Shown piece after piece: positions 21,531-30,830 of a stretch of DNA of 64,000 nucleotides (the first letter of the stretch is position 1; each line of letters begins with the position of its first letter). Location of the stretch: the NCBI GenBank assembly GCA_021397845.1, contig CM038043.1, forward strand, positions 31,433,501-31,497,500, written 5' to 3'. The translations under genes and the position numbers were made by a program. Below the pieces are notes generated by a model. That model was given only the letters and a program-made list of their open reading frames with translations. It was not told where the DNA came from and ran no database searches. The stretch comes from Areca catechu. Taxonomy: Eukaryota; Streptophyta; Magnoliopsida; Arecales; Arecaceae.

Positions 21531-23636
21531 CTAACTGGTGAACCGGACATCCCTATCTGAAACGATTGTCTTAGGTAGGCCATGGAGTCTAACTATCTCA
21601 TTGAAGAAAAGCGTGGCTACCTTAGACGCATCAAAGGTTTGGGAACAAGGCAGGAAGTGGGCCATTTTAGAGAATCGGTCGACTACGACACATATAGAAT
21701 CATGTCTCCTTTGGGTCTTAGGTAAACCTAACACAAAATCCATACTCACATCTTGCCAAGGACGATCTGGGACAGGGAGTGGGGTATAAAGGCCAGTGTT
21801 TTGTTTTCGCTGTTTGGCAACAGCGCAGGTTCGACATCTAGCTACAATATTAGCTACATCCCTTTTCAAGCTAGGCCAGAAAAAGTGGTCTTCAATAGCT
21901 AGAATGGTCTTGTCTTTTTCAAAATGGCTGGCTAAACCTCCAGCATGGATTTCCCAAATCAAAAATTCCCTAAGAGAAGTTCTAGGGATGCAAAGCCTAT
22001 TTTTGAAGAACAAAAAACCATCTACAAGGGTATAATCCTGGTGATTACTAGATGGTCCTTGAACTAGATCCTGATACACAGTTGTGAAATCCGGACAAGA
22101 CTCATATTCCTCTTTGATTTGCTCAAACCCTATGACCTCAGTTCTAACAGAAGTTAATAACAGAGATCGGCGACTAAGGGCATCAGCTACCTTATTCTCA
22201 ACTCCAGCCTTATGTTTCAGGACAAAAGTATAGGACTGGATATATTCTACCCACTTAGCATGCCTAGGGTTAAGCTTCTTTTGGGAGTTCAGAAATCTAA
22301 GGGCCTCATGGTCCAAAAATAGTACAAATTCCTGCGGTAGCAAATAATGTCTCCAGTAACGCAAAGCTTGCACCACCGCATAAAATTCCTTATCATAGGT
22401 AGAATACCTAAGCTTAGCATCATTAAGTTTTTCACTAAAGAATGCTATGGGATGATTCTCTTGGCTTAGGACTCCACCTATTCCTACACCTGAAGCATCA
22501 CAGGCAACCTCAAATACTTTAGAAAAATCGGGTAATCTCAGAATGGGTGCCTGGGTCATTTTATCCTTAAGATCTAGGAAGGCTTTATGGGCTGACTTAG
22601 TCCAATGAAATTCTCCCTTCCTAATACAATCAGTGATAGGAGCAGCTAAAGTACTAAACCCCTTGATGAATCGCCTATAGATGGTAGCCAAGCTGTGGAA
22701 ACTTCTAACTTCGTGCACATTGGTTGGCTCTGGCCAGTCTACTATGGACCTAATCTTCTCAGGATCGGCCGCCACGCCATCAGGGGTTACTACAAAACCA
22801 AGAAAGATAACTCTACTAGTCATGAATTCACACTTCTTAAGATTACCGTAGAGTCTCTCATTCCTCAAAACTTGGCAGACTGCTCTAAGGTGGCCTAGGT
22901 GATTTGCTGGGGTCTTACTATAGATCAGGATGTCATCAAAATAGACCACCACAAATTTTCCTATGAAAGCTCTAAGTACCTGGGTCATAATTCTCATGAA
23001 GGTACTAGGGGCATTGGACAACCCAAAAGGCATAACAACCCATTCATAAAGACCATCCTTAGTTTTGAAAGCAGTTTTCCATTCATCCCCGGGTCTAATC
23101 CTAACCTGATGATAGCCGCTTTTGAGATCAATCTTAGAAAAAACCATTGCACCAGCCATCATATCAAGCATGTCATCTAGTCTAGGGATGGGAAACCTAT
23201 ATTTGATTGTAATTTTATTGATGGCACGACTGTCAACACACATCCTCCACGTGCCATCTTTCTTTGGGGTTAGTAAGGCTGGGACTGCACAAGGGCTAAG
23301 ACTTTCTCTAATAAACCCCTTCCTCAATAATTCTCCAACCTGCTTTTGCAGTTCTTCATGCTCAGATGGATTCATCCTATAATGGGGCAAGTTGGGCAAA
23401 GTCGCTCCTGGGATTAGATCTATGGCATGCTGGATATCCCTAAGAGGTGGAAGGTGGTCTGGCAAATCCTCGGGAAAGACATCCTCAAATTCTTTTAACA
23501 CAGGTTTAACTTCTTGAGGAGGCTCTGAGGGTTCCGAAGTTCTAAGTTCCTTAGCAGTCAACATCCAGATGGGTGAACCACTATGAATTTCTTGTTCTAG
23601 ATCCTTAGCACTGATTAGGTTCACTCCAGTTTTCAT
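21531..23636 (-). CDS. pol: E8 pol: RT, RNase H and integrase N-terminal part, 701 aa
   Basis: Residues 1-110 link protease to RT (LPDHLPPLRDIQHAIDLIPG). The RT palm follows: SRAINKITIKYRFPIPRLD, LKSGYHQVRIRPGDEWKT, MPFGLSNAPSTF, with the catalytic FDDILIYS near residue 245. RNase H begins near residue 385 (FEVACDASGVGIGGVLSQ) and ends near ADALSRRS (about 490). The integrase HHCC domain is near 570-615 (HAGGLASHF ... RCRTCAVAK). The core then shows Asp 1 in VVVDRFSKMAHF and Asp 2 in VSDRDVRF. The frame ends in TAG at 21531-21533, just before FWKTLWHKLG. This single codon splits integrase; apart from it the enzymes look intact. Together with the lesions upstream, the copy is probably inactive as it stands. 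Confidence 0.93.
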   Translation of the reverse strand: MKTGVNLISAKDLEQEIHSGSPIWMLTAKELRTSEPSEPPQEVKPVLKEFEDVFPEDLPDHLPPLRDIQHAIDLIPGATLPNLPHYRMNPSEHEELQKQVGELLRKGFIRESLSPCAVPALLTPKKDGTWRMCVDSRAINKITIKYRFPIPRLDDMLDMMAGAMVFSKIDLKSGYHQVRIRPGDEWKTAFKTKDGLYEWVVMPFGLSNAPSTFMRIMTQVLRAFIGKFVVVYFDDILIYSKTPANHLGHLRAVCQVLRNERLYGNLKKCEFMTSRVIFLGFVVTPDGVAADPEKIRSIVDWPEPTNVHEVRSFHSLATIYRRFIKGFSTLAAPITDCIRKGEFHWTKSAHKAFLDLKDKMTQAPILRLPDFSKVFEVACDASGVGIGGVLSQENHPIAFFSEKLNDAKLRYSTYDKEFYAVVQALRYWRHYLLPQEFVLFLDHEALRFLNSQKKLNPRHAKWVEYIQSYTFVLKHKAGVENKVADALSRRSLLLTSVRTEVIGFEQIKEEYESCPDFTTVYQDLVQGPSSNHQDYTLVDGFLFFKNRLCIPRTSLREFLIWEIHAGGLASHFEKDKTILAIEDHFFWPSLKRDVANIVARCRTCAVAKQRKQNTGLYTPLPVPDRPWQDVSMDFVLGLPKTQRRHDSICVVVDRFSKMAHFLPCSQTFDASKVATLFFNEIVRLHGLPKTIVSDRDVRFTS

Positions 23637-23818
23637 CTTCTTAACCTTACTGGCTCCTTTAGTTACCTTGTCCTTAGGGGAACGGAATGGATCGTAATCT
23701 TCTTCCCATTGAAACTAAAGACACAGGTATTGGATTTTCCTAAGAGGGTGGCATCATGATCATACAACCAAGGTCTTCTGAGAATTATACTGCTCACCCC
23801 CATGGGTAAAACATCGCA
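23637..23818 (-). pseudogene. pol: E8 protease C-terminal segment between two lesions
   Basis: Translation after the TAG at 23819-23821 gives CDVLPMGVSSIIL and then YDHDATLLGKSNTCVFS, matching the protease end of E1 and E10. A one-base deletion next to KKIT shifts the frame, and the pol frame above is then joined. Two small lesions therefore separate gag-protease from RT. Confidence 0.75.
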
Positions 23819-25345
23819 CTAAATCTTTTCGTGATAAGATTGCATTTGGATTTGGACTTGACATCTAGACTGGATGGGTATGGAGGTAGAATCTACCCAA
23901 GAAACCTTATAGGGGTTGGGATGGGGAACTGGGATTAAGCCTAACATCTTGACAGTGCTAGTAGAGATGGCATTTACACAGCTTCCACTATCTATGATGA
24001 TCTTACATACCTTATCCCCTAATTTAAGAAAAGTCTGTAGGATGTTAGTCCTACGCCAATCCTCTTGAACTAGATTCTGGGATAGGATGCATCTTACAAC
24101 TCCTAATTGGTCAGATTCATTGGGTTCCTCCTCTCCTTCATACTCCTCAACCAAATTCATTCCGGCCTCATAAACTTCTTCTTCAAATTCCTCACTGGGC
24201 TCGGAATTATCATTCTCTCCCTCTTCTATGTAAAGGGATCTCCGTGGGCACTGGCTAGCAACATGACCTACCTTATGACACTTGAAACAGGCTATGGCAG
24301 TACACTGACTGGAAATGTGACCTGGTTTCTGACACTTAAAACAGGTGATATTTGAACTAGGGGTTCTCCGGGTGTCAGGTGCCTTACCTTTGTCCATGGG
24401 CCTAGGGGTAGAAGTACCCTGAAAAGGTTTACTAGGGATAACTTGGCTAGGTCCATTCCTTGGGATTGGGGCACTAACCCTAGAAGGTATAGGTCCTCTC
24501 TGAAATTTCTCAGTGTTCAGTGCAATCTGGTAGGCTTGGTCTAGATCAGTAACCTCTCTCAGAAATAGTTCTCTCTTGATATCTTCCCTCAGTCCAGCCC
24601 TAAATCTAGACAAAGTGACTTTGTGGGCTTCACTCACATCACATCTCATTAGGTATTCATCAAAAGTAGCTATGTAGTCTGAGACAGATCGGTTTCCTTG
24701 TTTCAGGTTTTGCCATTGGTCTAACAGGTTTTGCTGGTATGAAATGGGTAGGTATTTATCTCTCAGTTTTTCTTTCATACCCTGCCAAGTGGTTATGGGC
24801 TCAACATTCCGTCTCCTAGTGGTTAGCTTAATGTTCCCCCAGTATAACCTAGCTTGATGCACTAATTTCATTTTGGCAAACTTGTATTTCCTCTCCTCAG
24901 ACATAGCATACCACTCAAAGTATTGGTCCATCTCACCCTCCCAATCAGAATACACCTTAGGGTTCAGACTACCATCAAAAGTGGGTGCATCTAATTTGAT
25001 GTTCCTGATGAACCTATCATCTCTATCTTCAGGCTCTGGGTCAGGCCTCCTATGATTAGGTTCAGGATCTCTATATAAAGGCCTTCTAGGCTCCTGATGT
25101 GGGTGAGGTTGAGGCACATTAAAATCGGGGTCAGGAGTCCAATTCCGATGTCTAGGTTCTTCAAGTACTTGGACTCGGTCCCTAAGTTGGGTAAGATCCT
25201 CATGAATTTGTGCGCTAAACTGGGCCACAGTGTTTGTCATATCCTGATTCATTTTAGCCATACTTTCAGTAAGAGTTCTGATCATGGCCTCTAAATCAGG
25301 TTGGGTTTGACCAGGTTGATATGGCACTCCGTTTCTGGTAGACAT
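23819..25345 (-). CDS. gag: E8 Gag (capsid, two CCHC knuckles) and protease N-terminal part, 508 aa
   Basis: The start is the ATG at 25343-25345 (MSTRNGVPYQPGQTQPDLEA). The same start context occurs in E7 and E13. Residues 10-65 are coiled-coil-like. A Pro/Arg-rich linker with EPRRPLYRDPE follows (about residues 87-110). The retrotransposon Gag capsid domain spans about 125-290 (YFEWYAMSEERKYKFAKMKL, SRFRAGLREDIKREL). Two CX2CX4HX4C knuckles are near 335 and 353 (CFKCQKPGHISSQC, CFKCHKVGHVASQC) and bind nucleic acid. An acidic linker precedes protease (DKVCKIIIDSGSCVNAIS, active DSG intact). The frame ends at a TAG where relatives have a Trp codon. It is the most complete Gag in the window. 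Confidence 0.93.
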   Translation of the reverse strand: MSTRNGVPYQPGQTQPDLEAMIRTLTESMAKMNQDMTNTVAQFSAQIHEDLTQLRDRVQVLEEPRHRNWTPDPDFNVPQPHPHQEPRRPLYRDPEPNHRRPDPEPEDRDDRFIRNIKLDAPTFDGSLNPKVYSDWEGEMDQYFEWYAMSEERKYKFAKMKLVHQARLYWGNIKLTTRRRNVEPITTWQGMKEKLRDKYLPISYQQNLLDQWQNLKQGNRSVSDYIATFDEYLMRCDVSEAHKVTLSRFRAGLREDIKRELFLREVTDLDQAYQIALNTEKFQRGPIPSRVSAPIPRNGPSQVIPSKPFQGTSTPRPMDKGKAPDTRRTPSSNITCFKCQKPGHISSQCTAIACFKCHKVGHVASQCPRRSLYIEEGENDNSEPSEEFEEEVYEAGMNLVEEYEGEEEPNESDQLGVVRCILSQNLVQEDWRRTNILQTFLKLGDKVCKIIIDSGSCVNAISTSTVKMLGLIPVPHPNPYKVSWVDSTSIPIQSRCQVQIQMQSYHEKI

Positions 25346-26249
25346 GATGATTCAAGCAAGCACACAAAATGAGACTAGACTAAATCGACTACTGGATCAC
25401 TAGACCTAGAGTCCAAACTAGATGCCCAATCAGAGTGGCAAGCTAGCCTGTAGTAACTCAGGACTCAGCCAGGCAGGTGTAAGGGGAGTGTTAGGTCCCT
25501 GATTGCCAATCCTAGACACCAATCAGTGATTAGCCAGGTAGGCGGACCAGCACACAAGCCCTTCGGGAATGGATCCCTGAACCACCGTTCTAGACACTGA
25601 GTGCTAAGCACACACAGAATAACTCGGCAAACTGACTCAACACTAGCCTAGACCCGACCAATTGGTGTCCCTAGCCCACTAGGGCAAATTAGGTCTAACT
25701 GATTTTAAATTAGGTCTAGGTTCGAATGATTGGATGGTGGTTTTGGGCTAAGGAGAGGTAATCAACTCCTCCCCTTATCTTAGATGCTCAATTGCCCTTA
25801 AGTAAATTATGAGATGATCACTCCAAAAAGAATTGAATTGCAGAATACAAAAAACAGAGTTGCTGTATTTTAATGCTCAGAATTTTTACCGAAACCAATA
25901 AATCACATCAAAATTATGGCAAATAGGTTCAATTATACTGGTTTCAACGAAGTAAAAATCATGCAATTCGGAGTTTTATGCAGGGAGAAATAATTCAGAC
26001 AACAGGGCAATTATGGGCTGCAACTAGATTGTCTTCCCCGTTTATAATCCCTACTACGAAGTTATAACCCAATGGATCCCCTACACGCCCTAGGAACACC
26101 CCGTGGAATGGGAGGAGGAGGCTTGCACCTCGCTTAGTTCCTAGGACCGGATGTCCTGGGGAGTCTACTTCGAGCAGACAAAATAAAAAGAGAACAATCA
26201 AAGCAAGCAAGCAAATCAGAAACCCTAGATTGGGCTCTGATACCAAAAA
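25346..26249 (-). other. E8 PBS and leader
   Basis: PBS (plus-strand GCTCTGATACCA) at 26234-26245, five bases from the 5' LTR. The leader contains the covarying hairpin at 25752-25774 (minus strand GGGGAGG, nine-base loop, CCTCTCC). A conserved CTAATCACTGATTGG hairpin-like motif lies near 25530. No coding is seen. Confidence 0.8.
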
Positions 26250-27876
26250 TGATGCAGAACAAATAAAGGGACGCGATGCGGAAGTAAACTATTTTTTTTT
26301 TTGTTATTTTTATATGTTTGTAGAAGTTGGCTTCAAATCAAAGAAAAGTTAACCTAACATTGAAAGATACTAATATGATGATTGAAAGCACAATTTTAAG
26401 GAAACTAAATTATCAGAGTAGTTCAGAAGCAACGGATCGCTGGGGGTTGAGAAACTCCCAGACCTAGGGTTTCGCTCCAAACTTTCAATAGAACAGAAAT
26501 AAAGAGAAGAGATGGTTTACCTAACCAGACAATGATCTTCACAGATTTTGGTGGAAGAACTCTCCCAAGCAGATTGTTGGATTCTCGGATTCAGATATCT
26601 TCGCAATGGATCCTCCAATACTGGTCCTTTGGCGGGTTGGCTTCTCCTGAACTCAAGATCTGGAAGAGAAGAAAAACAATTGATGGAATCAGAGAGTCAA
26701 GGGACAAATTTACCAGGTTGATGAACTTGAAGATTGAAATTGCTGAAAACTGGATTCTCCTGGAAGCTGATGTGATTTTCTTTGGAACTTGCTCTGGATC
26801 TGAAGTAGCCAGACTGGATCTGGATGAAGGTGGACGGCCTGGACTTGTAGAGAGAGAGAGGCCGTGGGAGATGGATGGATCTAGGGTTTGATGGATTGAA
26901 AATAATGAAGGGTGGCTAGGGTTTTGGAATTTCAAGTGGCTAACCTAGGGTTTTGGATAAAGATGGAGATCTCTCACCTCCTCAAGGCTCCAATGGAACC
27001 CGGATTATCCCCTCACGGAGCTCAACACTTAGAATAGTGCGGAAGAAGAGAAACCTAGGTCACTCAACACAAGAGAATAGCAAAAAAATAATTTTCTTCA
27101 TTGATTTTTCAAAGTTACAAAGAGAGGTCTATTATATAGACCTAAAATTTTCTTCAAGCTTGTACAAATTCCCATGTGGGACTAAACTCCTCCAACCTCT
27201 AGATTAGGTAGAAAATCTTCTCTCTTGGCCGACCAAGAGTTCAAAAAAAATTGGGACGGCCATAAAGGAATTTTTTTGGAATTTTTATGGCGCCTCCTTT
27301 GGAGTTGGATTTGGATTTGGAATCCTCTTCTTCTTATGGCATTTCTTCTTTTCTTCCACTCCAAGTTAAGCTCTTTGATTTTGATTTGAACTTCAATTAG
27401 GAGTAGGTTGGATGTCCTTCTTTGATTTCTTCTCCAAGAGAAGTCCCTTTCCTTCTTTGCTTGGACAAACTTGGCAGGTATGGGCGCCTCCTTTAAATTA
27501 GCTTCCAATTTGATTTTTTCTTCTTTGGATGTGGGGACCATGACACTGGGATGCCTCTGTGGTGCCTCCTGGACTCTGGCGTGTGCTCGGAGTGTGGCTG
27601 GGCGTGTGGCTTGGAGTGTGGCCTCCACTTGCTTGAACCTTGATTTGATTGGAAGACAAATGTGGCACCATTTTGGACCAAATTGAAACCACATCGGGAC
27701 TTGCACCGAGTCAACATGACTCAACAAAATTTAAATGGTGACTCAAGAAAAAAATAAAAATAAATAAACTGGTTGACCAGGTCAACCTTTATTACAAACC
27801 CTAATTTCTCGGGCAATGTCAATCAGAGATCCAAATGGAGCTCTGAAGTCTTCTTCTGAGTCTGGTGCCCGCACCA
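26250..27876 (-). repeat. E8 5' LTR
   Basis: The 1627-bp partner of 18981-20607. It has a single PBS next to it and no internal PBS copy, unlike E7 and E13. The U5 hairpin is at 26440-26461. It ends at GCACCA (27876), directly followed by the TSD CAGCG. Confidence 0.93.
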
Positions 27877-27881
27877 CAGCG

Positions 27882-28105
27882 ATCCGTTACTTCTGAACTA
27901 CTCTGATAACTTAGCTTCTTCTAAATTGTGCTTTCAATCCTTACCTAGTTTCCATCAACTTAGTTTAACTTTACTTTGAGTCGAAGCCAATTTCTGAAAT
28001 ATATATATAAAAAAAAAATGAATTAATCTTAATTTTACTTCCGCATACGCTTCTTTGTTCTTTGTTCTGCATCACTTTTGGTATCAGAGCTTCCGTTCTG
28101 CATCA
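27882..28105 (+). repeat. E7 5' LTR, right part, with captured PBS
   Basis: It continues the LTR after E8. It contains a complete TGGTATCAGAGC at 28079-28090. The true LTR end, defined by the 3' LTR and TSD, is 31 bases further at CTGCATCA (28105). Confidence 0.9.
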
Positions 28106-28991
28106 ATTTTGGTATCAGAGCCCTGTCTAGGGTTTCTGTTTTGATTGCTTGTTTGAGTCTCTCTCTTTTTACTTTGTCTGCTCGAAGTAGACTCCCCAGG
28201 ACGTCCGGTCCTAGGAATGAAGCGAGGTGCAAACCTCCTCTTCCCATTCCACGGGGTGTTCCTAGGGCGTGTAGGGGATCCGCTGGGTTACAACTTCGTA
28301 GCAGGAATTGTAAACGGGGAAAGCGTTCTGTTTTCAGTCTGTAACTGTCCTGTTGTAGGAATTGTTTCTCATTGTAGTTAACTCCAAATTATATGATTTT
28401 TATTTTTGTAGAACCAGTATAATTGAAAATATTTTACATAATTTTACTGTAATTTATTTGTTTCTATGAAATTTATGAGAGTTAAATTATAGAAATTCTG
28501 TTTCTGTATTTCTGCAATTCAATTTTTTTGAGTGGTCATCTCCTAATTCATCTTAAGGGCAATTGAGCATCTAAGATAAGGGGAGGAGTTGATAACCTCT
28601 CCTTAGCCCAAAACCACCACCCATTCATTCGATCCTAAGCCTAATTTTAAAACTTATTAGACTTAATTTGCCCTAGTGGGCTAGGGACACCAACAAGTCG
28701 GGTCTAGGCTAATGTTGAGTCAGTTTGTCTAGTTACTCCGTATGTGCTTTGTACTCAGTGTCTAGAATGGTGGTTCAGGGATTCTATCCCGAAGGGCTTG
28801 TGTGCTGGTCCGCCTACCTGGCCAATCTCTGATTGGTGTATAGGATTGGCAATTAGGGACCTAACACTCCCCTTACACCTGCCTGGCTGAGTCCCGAGTT
28901 ACTATAGGCTAGCTTGCCACTCTGATTGGGCATCTAGTTTGGGCTCTAGGTCTAGTTAGCCCGTAGTCGTTTCAGTCGAGTCTCATTTGGT
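28106..28991 (+). other. E7 PBS and leader
   Basis: Functional PBS TGGTATCAGAGC is at 28110-28121. The leader is colinear with that of E8. The covarying hairpin GGGGAGG-AGTTGATAA-CCTCTCC is at 28580-28602. A CCAATCTCTGATTGG hairpin is near 28824-28838. No gene is seen. Confidence 0.8.
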
Positions 28992-29777
28992 GTGCTTGCT
29001 TGCATCATCATGTCCACCCGGAACGAAGTACCCTACCAACCTGATCAAACCCAACCTGATTTAGAGGCCATGATTAGAACTCTTACCAAAAGTATGACCA
29101 AATTGAGTCAAGATATGAATGAGGGTTTTGCCCAGTTTAGAGACGGAGCCCAGGGACTTGAGAAACGTAGACATCAAAATTGGACCCCTGATCCAAAATT
29201 TAATAGGCCCCAACCTCACCTATGCCAGGAGCCTAGGAGGACCTTATACCGTGATCCCGAGCATAACCCTAGGAGCCTATATCCATACTTGGTTGACTCA
29301 AAAAAGGGACCTGTTAGGAACACCAAACCTTATGCACCCACTTTTGATGGAAGACAAGAGACATATATTAAGTGGGAAGAACAAATGGATCGATATTTTG
29401 AGTGCACTAACATATCGGAATTAGGACAAGTTAGGCTGGCCAAAACCAAGTTCACCAAACATGCTAGGTCACATTGGTATGCTATTGAGCATGAGTGTTA
29501 TCAAAGAAAAGAGGAAATATATACTTGGAGAGATATGAGAAGTAAGTTGAGAGATAGGTACCTAGGTAGATCCTATGAGAAAAGATTTTTAGACCAATGG
29601 TACCAATTGCAACAAGGTAATAGGCCTGTGTCTAAATATATTGAGGACTTCCAGTGGTATGACATGAAATGCAATACCATTGAGACCGAAGCTCAGATCA
29701 CATCGAGGTTTAGGGTTGGGTTACACCCAGACATTTATAGGAAGCTATGCCTTGAAAAGACCAATAAGTTAGACTGA
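28992..29777 (+). CDS. gag: E7 Gag N-terminus and capsid domain, 261 aa
   Basis: The frame includes MSTRNEVPYQPDQTQPDLEA, aligning with the E8 start at the internal Met 8 (29013), which is probably the real start. It has the coiled-coil segment, the EPRRTLYRDPE linker (about 77-92) and a capsid domain (YFECTNISELGQVRLAKTKF ... SRFRVGLHPDIYRKLCLE). It ends in TGA at 29775-29777, where relatives have a Gln codon (LDQAY). The frame beyond that stop is the same frame as the acidic ORF at 29835. One substitution therefore separates what was a polyprotein of about 613 codons. Its capsid sequence is clearly diverged from E8. Confidence 0.85.
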   Translation: MLACIIMSTRNEVPYQPDQTQPDLEAMIRTLTKSMTKLSQDMNEGFAQFRDGAQGLEKRRHQNWTPDPKFNRPQPHLCQEPRRTLYRDPEHNPRSLYPYLVDSKKGPVRNTKPYAPTFDGRQETYIKWEEQMDRYFECTNISELGQVRLAKTKFTKHARSHWYAIEHECYQRKEEIYTWRDMRSKLRDRYLGRSYEKRFLDQWYQLQQGNRPVSKYIEDFQWYDMKCNTIETEAQITSRFRVGLHPDIYRKLCLEKTNKLD

Positions 29778-29834
29778 GCCTACCAAGAAACCCAAGACTA
29801 TGAGTGGTCTTTAAGATATAACCAATCAAGTACT

Positions 29835-30830
29835 TTGGACTTAAAGCCAACCTCTACCAACTTGAGTCAAGTTCCAGTTGATCCGACACCCGTAGTGAAC
29901 CAGACTCTTGTTTGTCAATTCCCACTTGTGTCACCTCTTGACCAGAAGGATAACACTGAGAAGGAGTTAGGCATGGTCATCCCAAAATTAGTTGACCCGA
30001 CCAGAGCCGTACTTAAAGAGGAATCAAAGGAGAATAGATTAGAACCTTTCAGTGAGATTGAGGAAGAAATATATGAGCCTGACATAAGTTTGATAGATGA
30101 ATATGAAGAAGAAGAATTTGAGGATATCTCTCCCGATAATTCAATTAACCAACTCCTACCTAATGGGGTTATTGAGGGGACCCCTGCCACTCAAGGAATT
30201 CAGGAGCTAACCCTAAGAGAAGACCCTTTTGAGGAAGTTCAGGAAGAAGAAATTACACCCAATGAAAGTTTAAGTGAGAATACCCCTGAACTCATTGAGG
30301 AATCCAAAGAAGACACCCCTGAGTCAAATCTGGTAGAGAAGTATGAAGAAGGAAGGGGTTCACAAGAATTGCCCATTGAGAAGGTCCAAGAACAAGAAAA
30401 AGACAGTAGCTTAGAGGACTTTTTAGATAAACATTCCAAAGACCTTCCTGATAACCTTCCACCTTCTAGGAGCACCCAGCCTACCCTAGAACTTGCACTT
30501 GTAGACCCTCCTAGAGCAAATCATGAGGTTTGGATGAGTGCACCTATAGAACAATGTCCTCATTTTAAGGTCATCCTGAATAACCAAGGTTTGTTTCTTG
30601 TTTCTGATAAGCCACCTCAAAACTCTGATTCTTATTTCCTACCCTTCCCTGAATCTTCTCATGTTTTTAGAGCTATGGGATTACACTTTACTGAGATCTC
30701 TAGGTTGGAAGACTCCTTAGAACCTATTAGGTTTGCCACCTACTTCTGGAAGACCTTATGGCACCTACTAGGCATCCATAATAAGTTTTCATGCTCTGCA
30801 TGCCATCCTCCAACCCAAGGTCAAACCTAG
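29835..30830 (+). CDS. E7 acidic spacer plus degenerate integrase-like block, 331 aa
   Basis: In frame with the Gag ORF. Residues 45-215 are very acidic (EEIYEPDISLIDEYEEEEFE, and more Glu/Asp runs). Residues 200-230 resemble the RT N-terminal linker (DLPDNLPPSRST). Residues 236-310 are the block shared by E2, E10, E11 and E13: HFKVILNNQGLF, NSDSYFLPFPE, EISRLEDSLEPIRFATYF, WKTLWHLLG. I read it as an integrase core that has lost all three acidic catalytic positions. The frame ends HPPTQGQT and stop, where integrase has HPQTDGQTE. There is no CCHC, protease, RT or RNase H between Gag and this block. Function is unknown. Confidence 0.7.
   Translation: MDLKPTSTNLSQVPVDPTPVVNQTLVCQFPLVSPLDQKDNTEKELGMVIPKLVDPTRAVLKEESKENRLEPFSEIEEEIYEPDISLIDEYEEEEFEDISPDNSINQLLPNGVIEGTPATQGIQELTLREDPFEEVQEEEITPNESLSENTPELIEESKEDTPESNLVEKYEEGRGSQELPIEKVQEQEKDSSLEDFLDKHSKDLPDNLPPSRSTQPTLELALVDPPRANHEVWMSAPIEQCPHFKVILNNQGLFLVSDKPPQNSDSYFLPFPESSHVFRAMGLHFTEISRLEDSLEPIRFATYFWKTLWHLLGIHNKFSCSACHPPTQGQT

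Larger units (their letters stand above)
18981..27876 (-). mobile_element. E8: near-complete autonomous-type chromovirus, TSD CAGCG, inside E7 5' LTR
   Basis: The element is 8896 bp on the minus strand, flanked by CAGCG. Its two LTRs are exactly 1627 bp each and differ at roughly twenty positions by eye, so it is young. It has a PBS, a leader, gag with two CCHC knuckles, protease, RT, RNase H, integrase and chromodomain in canonical Ty3/gypsy order. The lesions are one TAG at a Trp codon in protease, one frameshift just after it, and one TAG in the integrase core. It is inserted opposite to E7, which has the same LTR family. Confidence 0.95.

Noticed and set aside
28079..28121. TGGTATCAGAGC words as possible tRNA gene ends.
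   Set aside because: Only 12 bases match a tRNA 3' end, always beside an LTR; there is no cloverleaf. They are primer binding sites or captured copies.
29775..29777. Programmed readthrough at the single stops in E7 (TGA), E11 (TAG, 48516), E13 (TAA, 55441) and E8 (TAG, 23819).
   Set aside because: The stops lie at different places in each element and use different codons with no shared downstream context, and most fit C-to-T or G-to-A decay; a recoding signal is not supported.
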